Assembly (NCBI GenBank): GCA_964531675.1
Contig: CAZHFW010000021.1
Location: 7,661-71,660 of the forward strand
Reading direction: 5' to 3'
DNA: 64,000 nucleotides
Source: CAZHFW01 sp964531675
GTDB taxonomy: Bacteria > Planctomycetota > Phycisphaerae > Phycisphaerales > UBA1924
Shown: positions 28,754-38,401 of the stretch, in pieces
How the letters are laid out: every line of letters begins with the position of its first letter
Numbering within the stretch: position 1 is the stretch's first letter
Notes under the pieces: generated by a model
The model's database searches: none
Told to the model about the DNA's origin: nothing
Seen by the model: only the letters and a program-made list of their open reading frames with translations
Position numbers and translations under genes: made by a program

Positions 28754-29284
28754 TCAGACCCTGATCACATCCGCGGGAATCGCGCTCGAGAGCCCGAGCG
28801 TCTCGCACAGAGCCGCCATGCCAGTCCGGTCCGCATCCGTGAATGCGAACGTCTCATGGCTGTCGGCGTCGAGCACGCCCCAGCACGTGCCGTCGGCGTT
28901 GAGCATCGGGAGCACCAGCTCCGCCTTGTCGCGCGGATCGCACGCGATGTAGTTCGGGCCGAGCGTCGCGACGTCGTCCACCAGGATCGGACGGCGTTCC
29001 TTCCAGCCCCGCCCGCAGCACCCATGCAACCCGATCGGCGAGCACGCGGGCTTGTCACGCCGCACATCCAGCACCATCTGGTCCGTCCCGTCCACCTTCG
29101 AGTAGAACCCGATCCAGGAGAGCCCCTGACCATGGAACGCGTCCCAGAGCAGATCGCAGCACAGCGCCATGCGATCAAGCCTGGTCCCGCTCTGACCCCG
29201 CGCCCGTGCCTTGGCGAGCAGCGGCTGATAGTCGCGCACGAACTTTGGCGTCGTCAGCTTTTCCTTGGTCTGCGTATGGCTCAT
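28754..29284 (-). CDS. msrC: GAF-domain free methionine-(R)-sulfoxide reductase (fRMsr/MsrC type)
   Basis: The 176-residue protein is one GAF domain: LSWIGFYSK, PIGLHGCCGRGW, NYIACDPRDKAELVLPM and WGVLDADSHETFAFTD. Three cysteines (in PACSPIG, GCCGRG and IACD) sit where E. coli YebR/MsrC has its redox Cys residues, which separates it from ligand-sensing GAF proteins. Enzymes of this type reduce free methionine R-sulfoxide. The N-terminal helices are longer than in YebR, and one site has CC in place of VC. The ATG at 29284 has AAAGGA before it; an upstream in-frame start is less likely. Confidence 0.82.
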   Translation of the reverse strand: MSHTQTKEKLTTPKFVRDYQPLLAKARARGQSGTRLDRMALCCDLLWDAFHGQGLSWIGFYSKVDGTDQMVLDVRRDKPACSPIGLHGCCGRGWKERRPILVDDVATLGPNYIACDPRDKAELVLPMLNADGTCWGVLDADSHETFAFTDADRTGMAALCETLGLSSAIPADVIRV

Positions 29285-29321
29285 CGTCGGTCCTTTGCCA
29301 AGCCTCCCCGATCCGCGCATG

Positions 29322-29349
29322 AAAAAGGGACGCTTACCGTGCGTCCCTT
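29322..29349 (-). terminator. Intrinsic terminator of rpsR
   Basis: On the - strand the stem AAGGGACGC/GCGTCCCTT (9 bp, 7-base loop) is followed by TTTTTC. It lies 22 bases after the rpsR stop codon and directly upstream of the MsrC start. Confidence 0.9.
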
Positions 29350-29371
29350 CATCGAACCAGATCGCGATCGC

Positions 29372-29614
29372 TTACAGCGTCGCGCTGGTGTACGGCAGCA
29401 GCCCCATGAAACGGGCCCGCTTGATCGCCTGGCCCAGCAGACGCTGCTCCGAGGCGGTCGTGCTGGCGCGCTTGCGGCCCATGATCTTGCCGTTGGGGCT
29501 CATCAGACGACGGAGCGTCTCAACGTCCTTCCAATCGACATAGGCCACGTTCTTCCCGCTGGTCTTGGCAACCTTGGGCTTGGGTCCGCTCGCGAAACGC
29601 TGGAACTTGCTCAT
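29372..29614 (-). CDS. rpsR: 30S ribosomal protein S18
   Basis: The 80-residue protein has the S18 core: YVDWKDVETLRRLMSPNGK, MGRKRASTTASEQRLLGQAI and KRARFMGLLPYT. It lacks the zinc-binding cysteines of some S18 types. It is part of the small ribosomal subunit platform, next to S6. The usual neighbours rpsF, ssb and rplI are absent, so this copy is outside the standard operon. GGAAG lies 7 bases before the ATG. In the leader, CCCGCA/TGCGGG around an ACG loop (about 29670-29684) could fold, perhaps for feedback control; this is speculative. Confidence 0.97.
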   Translation of the reverse strand: MSKFQRFASGPKPKVAKTSGKNVAYVDWKDVETLRRLMSPNGKIMGRKRASTTASEQRLLGQAIKRARFMGLLPYTSATL

Positions 29615-29803
29615 GGGTCTCGAACTTCCGTCTGTTCACGCCGTCGTGGACTTCGGCCCGGACTCCCGCACGTTGCGGGGACTGCGCCGGGCGGCGGCGT
29701 GGGTTGAGATCTTAGGCCCGCCCCTCCCCGGGATCGACGCCGGCCCACGCCATGCCCTCCCAAACCCGAGGTTGAACGGATTTTGTTTGGTATTTGCGCG
29801 ACT

Positions 29804-30289
29804 CTAGCTCCGCCGGCAGAGGGAGAGCCGGCCCGGGCCGGTCAGCAGGATCAGGACGCCCACCCCCGCCAGGCTGGCGTTCTGGATCATGTTGCAGGTG
29901 CCCAGGGGCCCGGTGCAGAAGAGCTCGTACTTCCCGAAGCACCCGCACGTGACGTTCAGGCCCCGGTCGAGCACCGACCAGATCCCCGCGATGAACGCGC
30001 CGAGCTGAAGGATCGACATGAACGCCGCCGCCCGGGTCCAGACGCCCAGGATGAGCATCGCGCCGCAGATCGCCTCGAGCCAGGGAACGACGAACGTCGC
30101 CAGGATCGCCAGGTGATCGGGGAGGATCTTGAACGCCTTGACGGAGAACGCGAAGGCTTGCGGGTCGTTGAGCTTGTTGTACGCCGCGAACGCCATCACG
30201 CCGCCGAGGAAGAGCCTCGCGAGCAGCGCGAGCACCGAGCGGATCAGTCCCGGCGCGCTGGTGGAAGAATTGCAATCGCACCCGCTCAC
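29804..30289 (-). CDS. DoxX/MauE-like membrane protein with CGCFG motif
   Basis: The 161-residue protein has four predicted membrane helices and a CGCFGKYELFCTGPLGTC segment between the third and fourth. The CGCFG motif is typical of MauE-like members of the DoxX superfamily, which are thought to take part in disulfide or quinone redox in the membrane. It also carries CDC near the N-terminus. The GTG start overlaps the rhodanese stop (GTGA), so the two are coupled. It is the last gene of the DUF1573-rhodanese-MauE operon. Confidence 0.82.
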   Translation of the reverse strand: MSGCDCNSSTSAPGLIRSVLALLARLFLGGVMAFAAYNKLNDPQAFAFSVKAFKILPDHLAILATFVVPWLEAICGAMLILGVWTRAAAFMSILQLGAFIAGIWSVLDRGLNVTCGCFGKYELFCTGPLGTCNMIQNASLAGVGVLILLTGPGRLSLCRRS

Positions 30290-30915
30290 TTGGGCGCTCC
30301 CTTCTCGATCGGATATCCCGCAGCCTGCCAGGCCGGGAATCCATCGTGGAAGATGTGGAGCTTGGTGAACCCGAACTGCTTGAGCAGGATCGCCAGGTTC
30401 TCCGACGCGTCGCATGTGCCGCCGGCGCAGTAGATCACCGTGATGTCGTCGGGATTGAGCAGATCGAGCTCGCCGGGAAGCTTGGCTCCCGACATCATCC
30501 CCGCGGTCAGGTGCACCGACCCCTTGATCCAGCCTTCCTCGCGCTCGTGCTCTTCGCGGGCGTCGATGAAGGGCGAGCCCTTGTCGAAGAGCGCCTTGGC
30601 CTGTTCGAGCGAGAGGTGGACCGGCAGCGGTTGTTCCGTGCTCGCCGCTCCGGTGCTGGGTGCTGCTCCGGTCGCCGCCTTGCCAGGCGCCGCGGGATTG
30701 GTGTTCCCAGGCGACGCGTCCTCGAGCTTCAACGTCACCGGCGTGCGCCACGAATGGCCGCTGCCCGCGACCACCGCGAGCAGCGTGATCGCCAGGCACT
30801 TGGCGACGAAGCCCACGAGCCCGCTCGATCCGCATCCTCGGCGGCAACCTTTGCCAGCGCAGCCTCCGCCGCCGCAGCACCCGCCGGATTTCTCACCGAC
30901 CGCTGATTCGCTCAT
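30286..30915 (-). CDS. Membrane-anchored rhodanese-like protein with Cys-rich N-terminus
   Basis: The 209-residue protein has a cysteine-rich start (Cys at residues 13, 14, 19, 24 and 28 in Gly-rich sequence), one membrane segment at about 31-52, a Pro/Ala linker and a rhodanese domain at about 95-205. The active loop reads VIYCAGGTCDAS with the persulfide-forming Cys in YCAGG. Rhodaneses move sulfane sulfur; the Cys-rich segment could be a metal or sulfur relay site, which is inference. It lies 37 bases after the DUF1573 gene and overlaps the MauE-like gene. Confidence 0.85.
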   Translation of the reverse strand: MSESAVGEKSGGCCGGGGCAGKGCRRGCGSSGLVGFVAKCLAITLLAVVAGSGHSWRTPVTLKLEDASPGNTNPAAPGKAATGAAPSTGAASTEQPLPVHLSLEQAKALFDKGSPFIDAREEHEREEGWIKGSVHLTAGMMSGAKLPGELDLLNPDDITVIYCAGGTCDASENLAILLKQFGFTKLHIFHDGFPAWQAAGYPIEKGAPK

Positions 30916-30952
30916 GGCGCACCGACTCCCCGGAGGACGAACCAGCCGCAAC

Positions 30953-32188
30953 TCACTGCGACGTGCGGATGGTGCCGAAGAACGGCAGGCGGATCTTCTC
31001 TTCCATCGGAACGTCGGTGACGATCAGCAGATCGCCCCGCACGATCCCGGTCCGGTCCATCGCGGTCCCCGTCACCTCCACGGTGTACTCCGTGGGCTTG
31101 GCGGGGTCGTTGGGCGTGAACGTGACGTTCAGCGCCTGGCCCGAGGGCGTGTCGGCCGTCACCGAAACCACCTTGAACGACTTGTTGTCGCGGTGGGAGA
31201 GCTTGGCGGTCGCTTTGATCGCATCGCCGGGCCTGACCGACCCGAAGGAGACTCGCGCCGGCTGCATGTACACGTCACCCTGCACGCTGCCCACGACCTG
31301 GAAGCTGATCAGAGGCTTGTTCTTGTCGGTCGTGCGGATGGTGCCCGAGGCGCGGATCTCGCCCACGGGGTGCTTGTCGGAGACGGTGGCCTCAATGGTG
31401 GCGCGAGCCGCGGGCTTGCCATCAAGCTCGATCTTCTCCGACTTGATGACCTTGATCGGCACGAACGTGGGGTCCGAGCTGGTCACGTCGGTGACCGCAC
31501 CCTCGGGGTCGCGGAACGTCACGGTGACCGTGATCTTCCGCTCCTCGGTTTTGCGCACCACGCCGGCCTGCGCGATCGTCGGGTCGACCGACACGACAGG
31601 CTGCACGTCGGCCTGGATCGTGAGCATCGTGCGCTGCATCGCGGGGTCGTTGGTGGTGATGGTGATGGTCTGGTTCTGACGCCCGTGCTTGTTGCGCGGG
31701 TTGTAGGTCACCTTGATCTCGCCGCTCTCGCCCGGCTCGTACTCGCGCTTCTCGAGATTGGGGAGCGTGCACCCGCAGGTCGCCTTCATGTCGACGATCT
31801 TGAGGGTCTGGTTGCCCTTGTTGGTGAACTTGAAGACGTGCACCGCGTCCTCGACGTCCGGGATGTTCCCGAACGCGTGGCTCGACTCCTCAAAGACCAT
31901 GTTCGGACGGTCCTTGATGCTCGCGGGATCGACAGGCTGGGTCTGTTCGGTCGCGGGCTGCACAGCGGGCTGGGCTGCGGGTTGGGCTGCAGGCTGAGCT
32001 GCCGGTTGATTGGCGGGCTTGGCCGCCTGCGGCGTCTGCTGCTTCTTGAGCTCGTCGATCTTCACCGGCGTCGCGGGCTTCGCGGCCGGGGGAGGAGGCT
32101 GCACAAGCTGGGCCGACGTCACGCCGGCAAGAGCGACCAAAGCAGCAACGCTGACGCAAACACGGCTCGACGCACGCGAGGCAGGCAT
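30953..32188 (-). CDS. Secreted DUF1573-domain protein
   Basis: The 411-residue protein has a signal peptide ending near TSA, then a Pro/Gln/Ala repeat linker (PAAQPAAQPAAQPA) to about residue 95. A DUF1573 domain follows with HVFKFTNKGNQTLKIVDMKA, then TCGCTLP, the conserved Cys motif of the family, and two more Ig-like beta domains. DUF1573 proteins are found in the periplasm or cell surface of Bacteroidetes and planctomycetes, often beside thiol-redox genes; no function is proven. The ATG at 32188 has GGAGGA 6 bases before it. It heads the operon with the rhodanese and MauE-like genes. Confidence 0.88.
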   Translation of the reverse strand: MPASRASSRVCVSVAALVALAGVTSAQLVQPPPPAAKPATPVKIDELKKQQTPQAAKPANQPAAQPAAQPAAQPAVQPATEQTQPVDPASIKDRPNMVFEESSHAFGNIPDVEDAVHVFKFTNKGNQTLKIVDMKATCGCTLPNLEKREYEPGESGEIKVTYNPRNKHGRQNQTITITTNDPAMQRTMLTIQADVQPVVSVDPTIAQAGVVRKTEERKITVTVTFRDPEGAVTDVTSSDPTFVPIKVIKSEKIELDGKPAARATIEATVSDKHPVGEIRASGTIRTTDKNKPLISFQVVGSVQGDVYMQPARVSFGSVRPGDAIKATAKLSHRDNKSFKVVSVTADTPSGQALNVTFTPNDPAKPTEYTVEVTGTAMDRTGIVRGDLLIVTDVPMEEKIRLPFFGTIRTSQ

Positions 32189-32364
32189 GTGATTCCTCCA
32201 AAGAGTTCGCGAGCCCGTACGAACCGGGCCGCCGCTGTGTTCTTCGCCGCCAAAGGTAGCCGCGCTCGGGAATCCCTCGCAGGTCCGATCACATCCCGCG
32301 CGGTGCACCTCCCACCCGCCGGGGAACCCTAACAAGACACGATCGACAGTTCGCTCAGGCTCGA

Positions 32365-33384
32365 TCAGACTGACGACGCCATGTCGACGGTCGGAAGCAC
32401 CCGGGCGCTCCACCATCCGCCGCAATTCTCACACAGAAGCGAGACACCGAGCCGCTCGTCCGCCGCCTTCAAAGCTCCGTCGCAGCATGGGCATGAACCG
32501 CGCCCGACTTGCGTCTTGCACCAGCGCGCCAGTTTGCGACGTCGGAGCCGCTTCCCAAAGAAGTACGCGCCGACCCCGAGGAGCACCAAAGTGACCAGGA
32601 AGATTGCAAACAGCGCCGGGCCTAGCTCTCCATCGCGCAGGAAGACCAGCGTTCCGGCCGCTGCCCCCGCGATCGGCCCGATCCAGAGCTCCCAGCTCAG
32701 CGCGGGATGCAGATCGCTCGGCGTTCTATCCGCCTCCATTTCAAGGGCTCGCTTGGGCATGCGAATCGCGCACGGATACGCCCAGTTTCGCACATCATGC
32801 ACCTTGGGTCTGGTCGGGCTGTCCGGGCGCGGCGGCTCGTCGAATCGCGCCGACGCCGCGAACGCTCCCAGCGACCACGCTGCGGAACACTCCGGACACA
32901 CCACGCATCCATCCGCTTCTTCACTGAGCCCCGCGAGCGATTGCCCGCATCCGGGGCAAAGCCCCCGCCGCAACGCCCAGTGGGTGATGGTCGGGATCTG
33001 ACGCTGTCGCGCCCGTTTCCCCGGGCCGAGGAGCATGCCCACATACGCAGCAAGGACCATCCCCGAGCAGAACAGCAGAGCTCGCTGCCACTCCGGCATC
33101 GCAAGCCCGCTGCGTTCGACAAGCTGCCAACCCAAGATCCAAACGAGCCCTCCAAACGAGACGCTCGACGCGGGCGAACCGAGAGCCCACGACCGCCAGT
33201 TGGGCTTGGGCACCGGGACAGGCTCTGCAACCCGCGGCGCGAGCTGTGGGAGCTTCTTCTGATCCGGATTCGGCGCAATCAGAACCCGTTGGCCCCGATG
33301 ATCCGAGCCGTACACCGCCGGCGAAAGCAGTTCGCGGAGTTGGCGCGTCACGCGAGATGGTGTCTCCGGTTTGGTCAGGGTCAT
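32365..33384 (-). CDS. Zinc-ribbon membrane protein (paralogue B)
   Basis: The 339-residue protein has two pairs of CxxC knuckles: CPGCGQSL with CPEC, near residue 150, and CPCCDGAL with CENCGGWW, near the end. Two pairs of hydrophobic segments lie before and between them. The N-terminal stretch LLSPAVYGSDHRGQRVLI is shared with the gene upstream, which has the same knuckles in the same order. The function is unknown; zinc-binding sensors or scaffolds at the inner membrane are possible. The frame opens earlier, but that part runs into the paralogue's end, so the ATG at 33384 was chosen. Confidence 0.7.
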   Translation of the reverse strand: MTLTKPETPSRVTRQLRELLSPAVYGSDHRGQRVLIAPNPDQKKLPQLAPRVAEPVPVPKPNWRSWALGSPASSVSFGGLVWILGWQLVERSGLAMPEWQRALLFCSGMVLAAYVGMLLGPGKRARQRQIPTITHWALRRGLCPGCGQSLAGLSEEADGCVVCPECSAAWSLGAFAASARFDEPPRPDSPTRPKVHDVRNWAYPCAIRMPKRALEMEADRTPSDLHPALSWELWIGPIAGAAAGTLVFLRDGELGPALFAIFLVTLVLLGVGAYFFGKRLRRRKLARWCKTQVGRGSCPCCDGALKAADERLGVSLLCENCGGWWSARVLPTVDMASSV

Positions 33385-33473
33385 GTTCCCAACACTCACC
33401 TCAAGCGCGACAGGACGTTTGCTTCCCCAACACCGAAAGCAACGCTCGGCCCGCGATCTGCGGAGTTGCAATC

Positions 33474-34595
33474 CTACGTTGACTTCCGAGCTTCGCGATA
33501 CTCCCGAGGGGCCCCGGAGTGCATGACGCGCACGAGCCCGGAAGGGGGCCAGGCGCCGCCGCACGCGGAGCAGATTCTCGCGTTCAGGAACCGGGAGGCT
33601 TGCAAGGGCAGCTCCGCTTCACAACAAGGGCACGTTCCGCGGAAAACGTCATCGCTCGCGATGAACGCCGCGGCTTTCGCGTCACTTGCTCCAGACGCAA
33701 ACTCAGGAAAGAACCATCGGAGGATCGCCAATCCGACCCAGATGCTGGTGACATAGGCCTTGCCCGGCGCGCCGGTTAACGCCAATCCAATGAACCACGA
33801 GATCAACCCCGAGCCCAGCACGAGCTCCCGAGGTTCCGGCCAGAAGCTGACGCGCTCCTTCCGGTAAATCACGACCAGCCTCTTGACCTCCTCGGATTTC
33901 TGCCTTGCATGCAGCGCGTACTGCCACGACCGAACGTCCACGATCACCGGCAGATCGTCCACCAGAGGCGGGGGTTTGTCGTAGGGATACTCGGCGAGGA
34001 ACTCGGGTGCGTTCCACGCCGCCCCGCACTCGGAACACACAACGCATCCGTCGTGCTCCGCCTGGAGATTCGCGATCGAGTACCCGCACGCCGGACAACG
34101 CTCCCGGCGGAGCAGCAGATGGATGTCTCGCGCATGCGCGGCAAGGCGTCTCGCTTTGCCGCTCCCGATCATGGAGTTGAGCGATCCCAGGCCGAACAGG
34201 ACCGCGAGCGCCACCAGCGCCGCCAGCGCGGGCGGGATCGAAAGCGCTGATCCCAGGCCGTAGATCCATCGGATGACCCACACGACCGCACCCACCAGCA
34301 AGAGCAAGATCACGACCAGCGCCAGCGCGACGCTGATCCATCCCCAGAGTCCGGAGGACTCGGCGTCGTCCTCGGGCGGGCGGATCTGCGCCTCCTTGAG
34401 GTTCAGCGCCGGTTCCTCGGGCGCACGCTTGGGCAGCTCGGGATCGATCGCAACGAGCATGCCGCGGTGGTCCGGCGCGTAGACGCGCGGGTCAAGGCGT
34501 GATCGCACCCGATGCAGAAAGCCCGAACTTCGCGTGGTGTCGCCCGGACCAGGCCAGCCCCCGCGCGCGGACTCCGATGACCCGGAGTCGCTCAA
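33474..34595 (-). CDS. Zinc-ribbon membrane protein (paralogue A)
   Basis: The 373-residue protein is a paralogue of the next gene: the same VYAPDHRGMLVAIDP opening, membrane segments near 85-125, CPACGYSI with CSECGAAW, a further membrane pair, then CPCCEAELPL with CSACGGAW. The start is a TTG that overlaps the dus stop codon (TTGA) and has GAGGAGG 8 bases upstream, so it is coupled to dus. An ATG 33 bases earlier is the alternative. The tandem copy suggests a recent duplication. No known family is recognised. Confidence 0.7.
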   Translation of the reverse strand: MSDSGSSESARGGWPGPGDTTRSSGFLHRVRSRLDPRVYAPDHRGMLVAIDPELPKRAPEEPALNLKEAQIRPPEDDAESSGLWGWISVALALVVILLLLVGAVVWVIRWIYGLGSALSIPPALAALVALAVLFGLGSLNSMIGSGKARRLAAHARDIHLLLRRERCPACGYSIANLQAEHDGCVVCSECGAAWNAPEFLAEYPYDKPPPLVDDLPVIVDVRSWQYALHARQKSEEVKRLVVIYRKERVSFWPEPRELVLGSGLISWFIGLALTGAPGKAYVTSIWVGLAILRWFFPEFASGASDAKAAAFIASDDVFRGTCPCCEAELPLQASRFLNARICSACGGAWPPSGLVRVMHSGAPREYREARKST

Positions 34596-35779
34596 ACCCC
34601 AGCCTCCTCGCGTTCGGACTCCATCCATCCGCCGCGGAGGCCTCCCGCGAGGAACTCATCCAGCGCCGCGTGCACCGCTTCGGGCGTCTTGGCGCCGCGC
34701 ACACGCTCCTTCAGCGGCCGCACACCGATGATCTTCCCGTTCCTCGGATCGACCGTCATGAGCCGCTTGGCGAACCAGCTGATGCGCCGGTTGATCTGGA
34801 AGAGCGCGTAGCGATCATCGCGCTGCGTCCGCATGAGCTCGAAGAACCGCCGCACCGTCGCGATCTTCTCGGCTTCCGTCGGCTCGGCGGGCGTCGCGCC
34901 CGTGGTCTGGATCGCCCATCCATCGCGGAAGATCCAGGGCGTGGAGAGCGCCCCGCGCCCGATCATCACGCCCGCGCAGCCGGTCTTCTGGATCATGCCG
35001 ACAACATCGGGCGCCTCGCGCACGTCGCCATTGCCGATGACCGGGATCGCCCTCGAACGCTGCGCCCCGCGCTGCACTTCCTCGACCACCCGCGCGATGC
35101 CCGCGTGCTGGACTTCGCCCTGGAACTTCATCTCGGTCGTGCGCCCGTGCACCGTGACGCCCACCACGCCCACGTCCGCGAGCATCCGCGCCAGCTGAGG
35201 CGAGCAGGCCTGCCCCGCCAGATAGTCAGAGGTCGACCAGCACAGGCGCATCTTGCACGTCAGAGGCACCGCCATGCGTCCGCTGCGCGTCAACGCTTCA
35301 GGATTCACCAGTGCCGCGCCCCCGAGACGGCGCGACCACTCCTCGGCATCCAGCGGGCACTTGTCGAGCTCCTGCACCACCCGCGCCGCGATCGCCACCG
35401 CCCGGCTCAGGTCCGTGAGAAGCTTCGACCCGCCATCCTTCTTGGTCACCTTGTCGACCGGACATCCCATGTTGATGTCCACGATCGTCGCGCCGTGCTC
35501 CACCGCCCAGCGGGCGCCCTCGGCCATGATCTCCGGATCGCTCCCGTAGAGCTGCATGCCCACAGGCTTGTCGAACGCGTCGGTCTTGGCCAGATCCAGG
35601 CTCGTCGCGGTCCCACGCAGCAGCCCCTGCGGGCTCAACAGGTCCGTGCACGCCAGCCCCACGCCTCCCCATTCCCGGCACACCGTGCGGAACGCCAGAT
35701 CGCAATACCCCGCGATGGGCGCCAGCAGCAGGTTCGTCGCCAGACGAATCGGCCCGAGTTGGAGAGGTTCCCCGATCAC
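34592..35779 (-). CDS. tRNA-dihydrouridine synthase (DusB-like)
   Basis: The 395-residue protein has the FMN-barrel motifs LAPIAGYCDLAFRTVC, MQLYGSDPEIMAEGA, INMGCPVDKVTKKDGGSKLL, TVHGRTTEMKF and IPVIGNGDV. The Cys of the GxxCxxxDxxxxE-type catalytic loop is in ACSPQL or MGCPV; MGCPV is the usual one. It reduces a uridine in the D-loop of tRNA with NADPH. Compared with DusB it has an insert around residues 145-180 (CPLDAEEWSRRLGGAALVNP) and is about 70 residues longer. It starts with GTG and shares a coupled junction with the zinc-ribbon gene. Confidence 0.9.
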   Translation of the reverse strand: MIGEPLQLGPIRLATNLLLAPIAGYCDLAFRTVCREWGGVGLACTDLLSPQGLLRGTATSLDLAKTDAFDKPVGMQLYGSDPEIMAEGARWAVEHGATIVDINMGCPVDKVTKKDGGSKLLTDLSRAVAIAARVVQELDKCPLDAEEWSRRLGGAALVNPEALTRSGRMAVPLTCKMRLCWSTSDYLAGQACSPQLARMLADVGVVGVTVHGRTTEMKFQGEVQHAGIARVVEEVQRGAQRSRAIPVIGNGDVREAPDVVGMIQKTGCAGVMIGRGALSTPWIFRDGWAIQTTGATPAEPTEAEKIATVRRFFELMRTQRDDRYALFQINRRISWFAKRLMTVDPRNGKIIGVRPLKERVRGAKTPEAVHAALDEFLAGGLRGGWMESEREEAGV

Positions 35780-35785
35780 GCGGAG

Positions 35786-35791
35786 ATTCTA
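35786..35791 (-). promoter_or_regulatory. Putative -10 element (TAGAAT) of the dus operon
   Basis: On the - strand six bases separate this hexamer, the closest to TATAAT in the set, from the GTG at 35779. Confidence 0.5.
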
Positions 35792-35878
35792 GGGGTTCAG
35801 ACGCCCGCGCCCGACCAGCGCCCCGCGCACCAAAGTCTCACAGACCCGCGACGCCGATCGGTGTCCCCGCTCCCAACC

Positions 35879-35884
35879 TATCCT
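35879..35884 (+). promoter_or_regulatory. Putative -10 element (TATCCT) of the ABC permease gene
   Basis: Seven bases separate the hexamer from the ATG at 35892. With the box at 35786 it forms a divergent pair with about 90 bases between. Confidence 0.5.
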
Positions 35885-35891
35885 GCACCCC

Positions 35892-37463
35892 ATGTACCAG
35901 GCCCTCCTGACCCGCAAGTACCTCACGAGCAAGGTCATGCCTCTGCTCGCTTCGCTGGCGGTGCTCCTGTGCACCGCGATGGTCCTGGTCACGTGGTCGG
36001 TGATGGGGGGGTTCCTCAAGACCCTGGTCAACTCGGGACGCATCCTCGTCGGCGATGTCGCGATCGCGTGGCCCAACACCGGATTTGCGCACTACGACGA
36101 TCTGGTCCGCAGGCTCGAGGCCGATCCGACCATCGCCGCCGCCAGCCCGCTCATCGAGAGCTTCGGGCTCATCGGCCTTCCCGACGGTCGCACCGAGACC
36201 GTCATCGTCAAAGGCATCGATGGCCCGTCCTTCAACAAGGTCACCAGCATCGACGACTACCTCTGGTGGAAGCCCATCACCGTCCCCCTTGACAAGGACC
36301 GCAAGAAGGAAGACCCCAGGCTCCGCGACGGCATCAAGGACGAGCTCGGCCGCATGCACGACGCGGGCAAGACGCTCACCAAGGAAGCCCTCGCCGCCGC
36401 TGTCCTCGGCATCGAAGTCAGCGGCTTCAACTACCGCGAACCCGAAGGCTTCTACAACCCCATGGTCCGCACCATCAAGGGCGCCGATGGCCAGGTCCAG
36501 ACCCTCGACATGTGGCTTCCACGCTCGGGCACGGTCACCCTCAGCCTGCTCCCGCTCGATCAGAAAGGCCGTGCGGTGGAGATGGTGACCCTCAAGGTCC
36601 CCGTCGCCAACGAGTTCAAGACCGGGCTTTACGAGGTCGATCGCCGCACCGTACTCGTCAGGCTCGACGCGCTCCAGAAGTCGATGAAGATGAACGCCGC
36701 CAAGAGGCTGGCCAGGTCCGACGAGGCGGGCATCCGCATCGTGACCGACCCGGAGACGGGCGAAGAGAAGATCGTGACCGCCGCGGAGGATCAGCTCATC
36801 GACGAGCCCGCCCGCGTCACCACGGTGATCGTCCGATCCAAGGATGAGCCCACCTGGAACCGCGACTCCACGCAGATCGCCCAGGATCTCAAGAAGCGCT
36901 GCGAAGAGATCTACACCCGCTTCGCAATGGACCACAAGGGTGAGGTCCCCGACTCCTTCACGATCCAGATCATGACCTGGGTCGATCAGAACCGCACGAT
37001 GATCAGCGCCGTCAAGAAGGAGACCTCGCTGGTCCTCTTCCTGTTCAGCTTCATCTCCCTCACCGCGGTCTTCCTGGTCCTGGCGATCTTCTGGAGCATG
37101 GTCTCCGAACGCACCAAGGACGTGGGAATCATGCGCTCCCTCGGCGCCAGCCGCATGGGCGTCGCCTGGCTCTGGCTGCGCTACGGCATGGCCATCGGCA
37201 TCGTCGGCGCCGCCCTGGGCGGTCTGGCGGCCTACCTGATCGTCACCAACATCAACCCCATCCACGAGTGGATGGGTGAACAGCTCGGCGTCCAGATCTG
37301 GGACCCGCGCATCTACTACTTCACCAAGATCCCCAACGAGGTCGACTGGGACAAGGCCGCGATCGTGCTGATCGCCGGCGTGCTCTCCAGCGTCCTGGGC
37401 GCCCTCATCCCCGCCCTCCGCGCCGCCCGCATGGACCCCGTCCGCGCCTTGCGTTTCGAGTAG
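35892..37463 (+). CDS. MacB/FtsX-family ABC transporter permease (LolC/E-like)
   Basis: The 523-residue protein has one membrane segment near the N-terminus (residues 15-40), a large periplasmic part of about 330 residues and three membrane segments at the end. The end reads SERTKDVGIMRSLGAS, typical of the FtsX domain, and finishes with IPALRAARMDPVRALRFE. This topology is that of LolC/LolE and MacB permeases, which extract lipoproteins or drive export from the periplasmic side. The ATPase partner gene starts 53 bases downstream. Whether it sorts lipoproteins cannot be told, though many predicted lipoproteins are encoded nearby. Confidence 0.88.
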   Translation: MYQALLTRKYLTSKVMPLLASLAVLLCTAMVLVTWSVMGGFLKTLVNSGRILVGDVAIAWPNTGFAHYDDLVRRLEADPTIAAASPLIESFGLIGLPDGRTETVIVKGIDGPSFNKVTSIDDYLWWKPITVPLDKDRKKEDPRLRDGIKDELGRMHDAGKTLTKEALAAAVLGIEVSGFNYREPEGFYNPMVRTIKGADGQVQTLDMWLPRSGTVTLSLLPLDQKGRAVEMVTLKVPVANEFKTGLYEVDRRTVLVRLDALQKSMKMNAAKRLARSDEAGIRIVTDPETGEEKIVTAAEDQLIDEPARVTTVIVRSKDEPTWNRDSTQIAQDLKKRCEEIYTRFAMDHKGEVPDSFTIQIMTWVDQNRTMISAVKKETSLVLFLFSFISLTAVFLVLAIFWSMVSERTKDVGIMRSLGASRMGVAWLWLRYGMAIGIVGAALGGLAAYLIVTNINPIHEWMGEQLGVQIWDPRIYYFTKIPNEVDWDKAAIVLIAGVLSSVLGALIPALRAARMDPVRALRFE

Positions 37464-37516
37464 CCTCCCGCGCGTCCTACCGACTCTTCCAAATCACCCC
37501 AACGCTCCGGAGCCCC

Positions 37517-38257
<741 letters not shown>

Positions 38258-38401
38258 GAACGCCCGGGCAATCCCTTCCCTCCAATCCCGAACCAGATAA
38301 ACTGATTGGACCCTCCCCACGGGGCGGGCACCTGTCAGGGAACTTTTCAGTACACTTCGCCCGAGTCGACGTAAGCAGGTACTATCCGATCCTCGGAGAC
38401 C

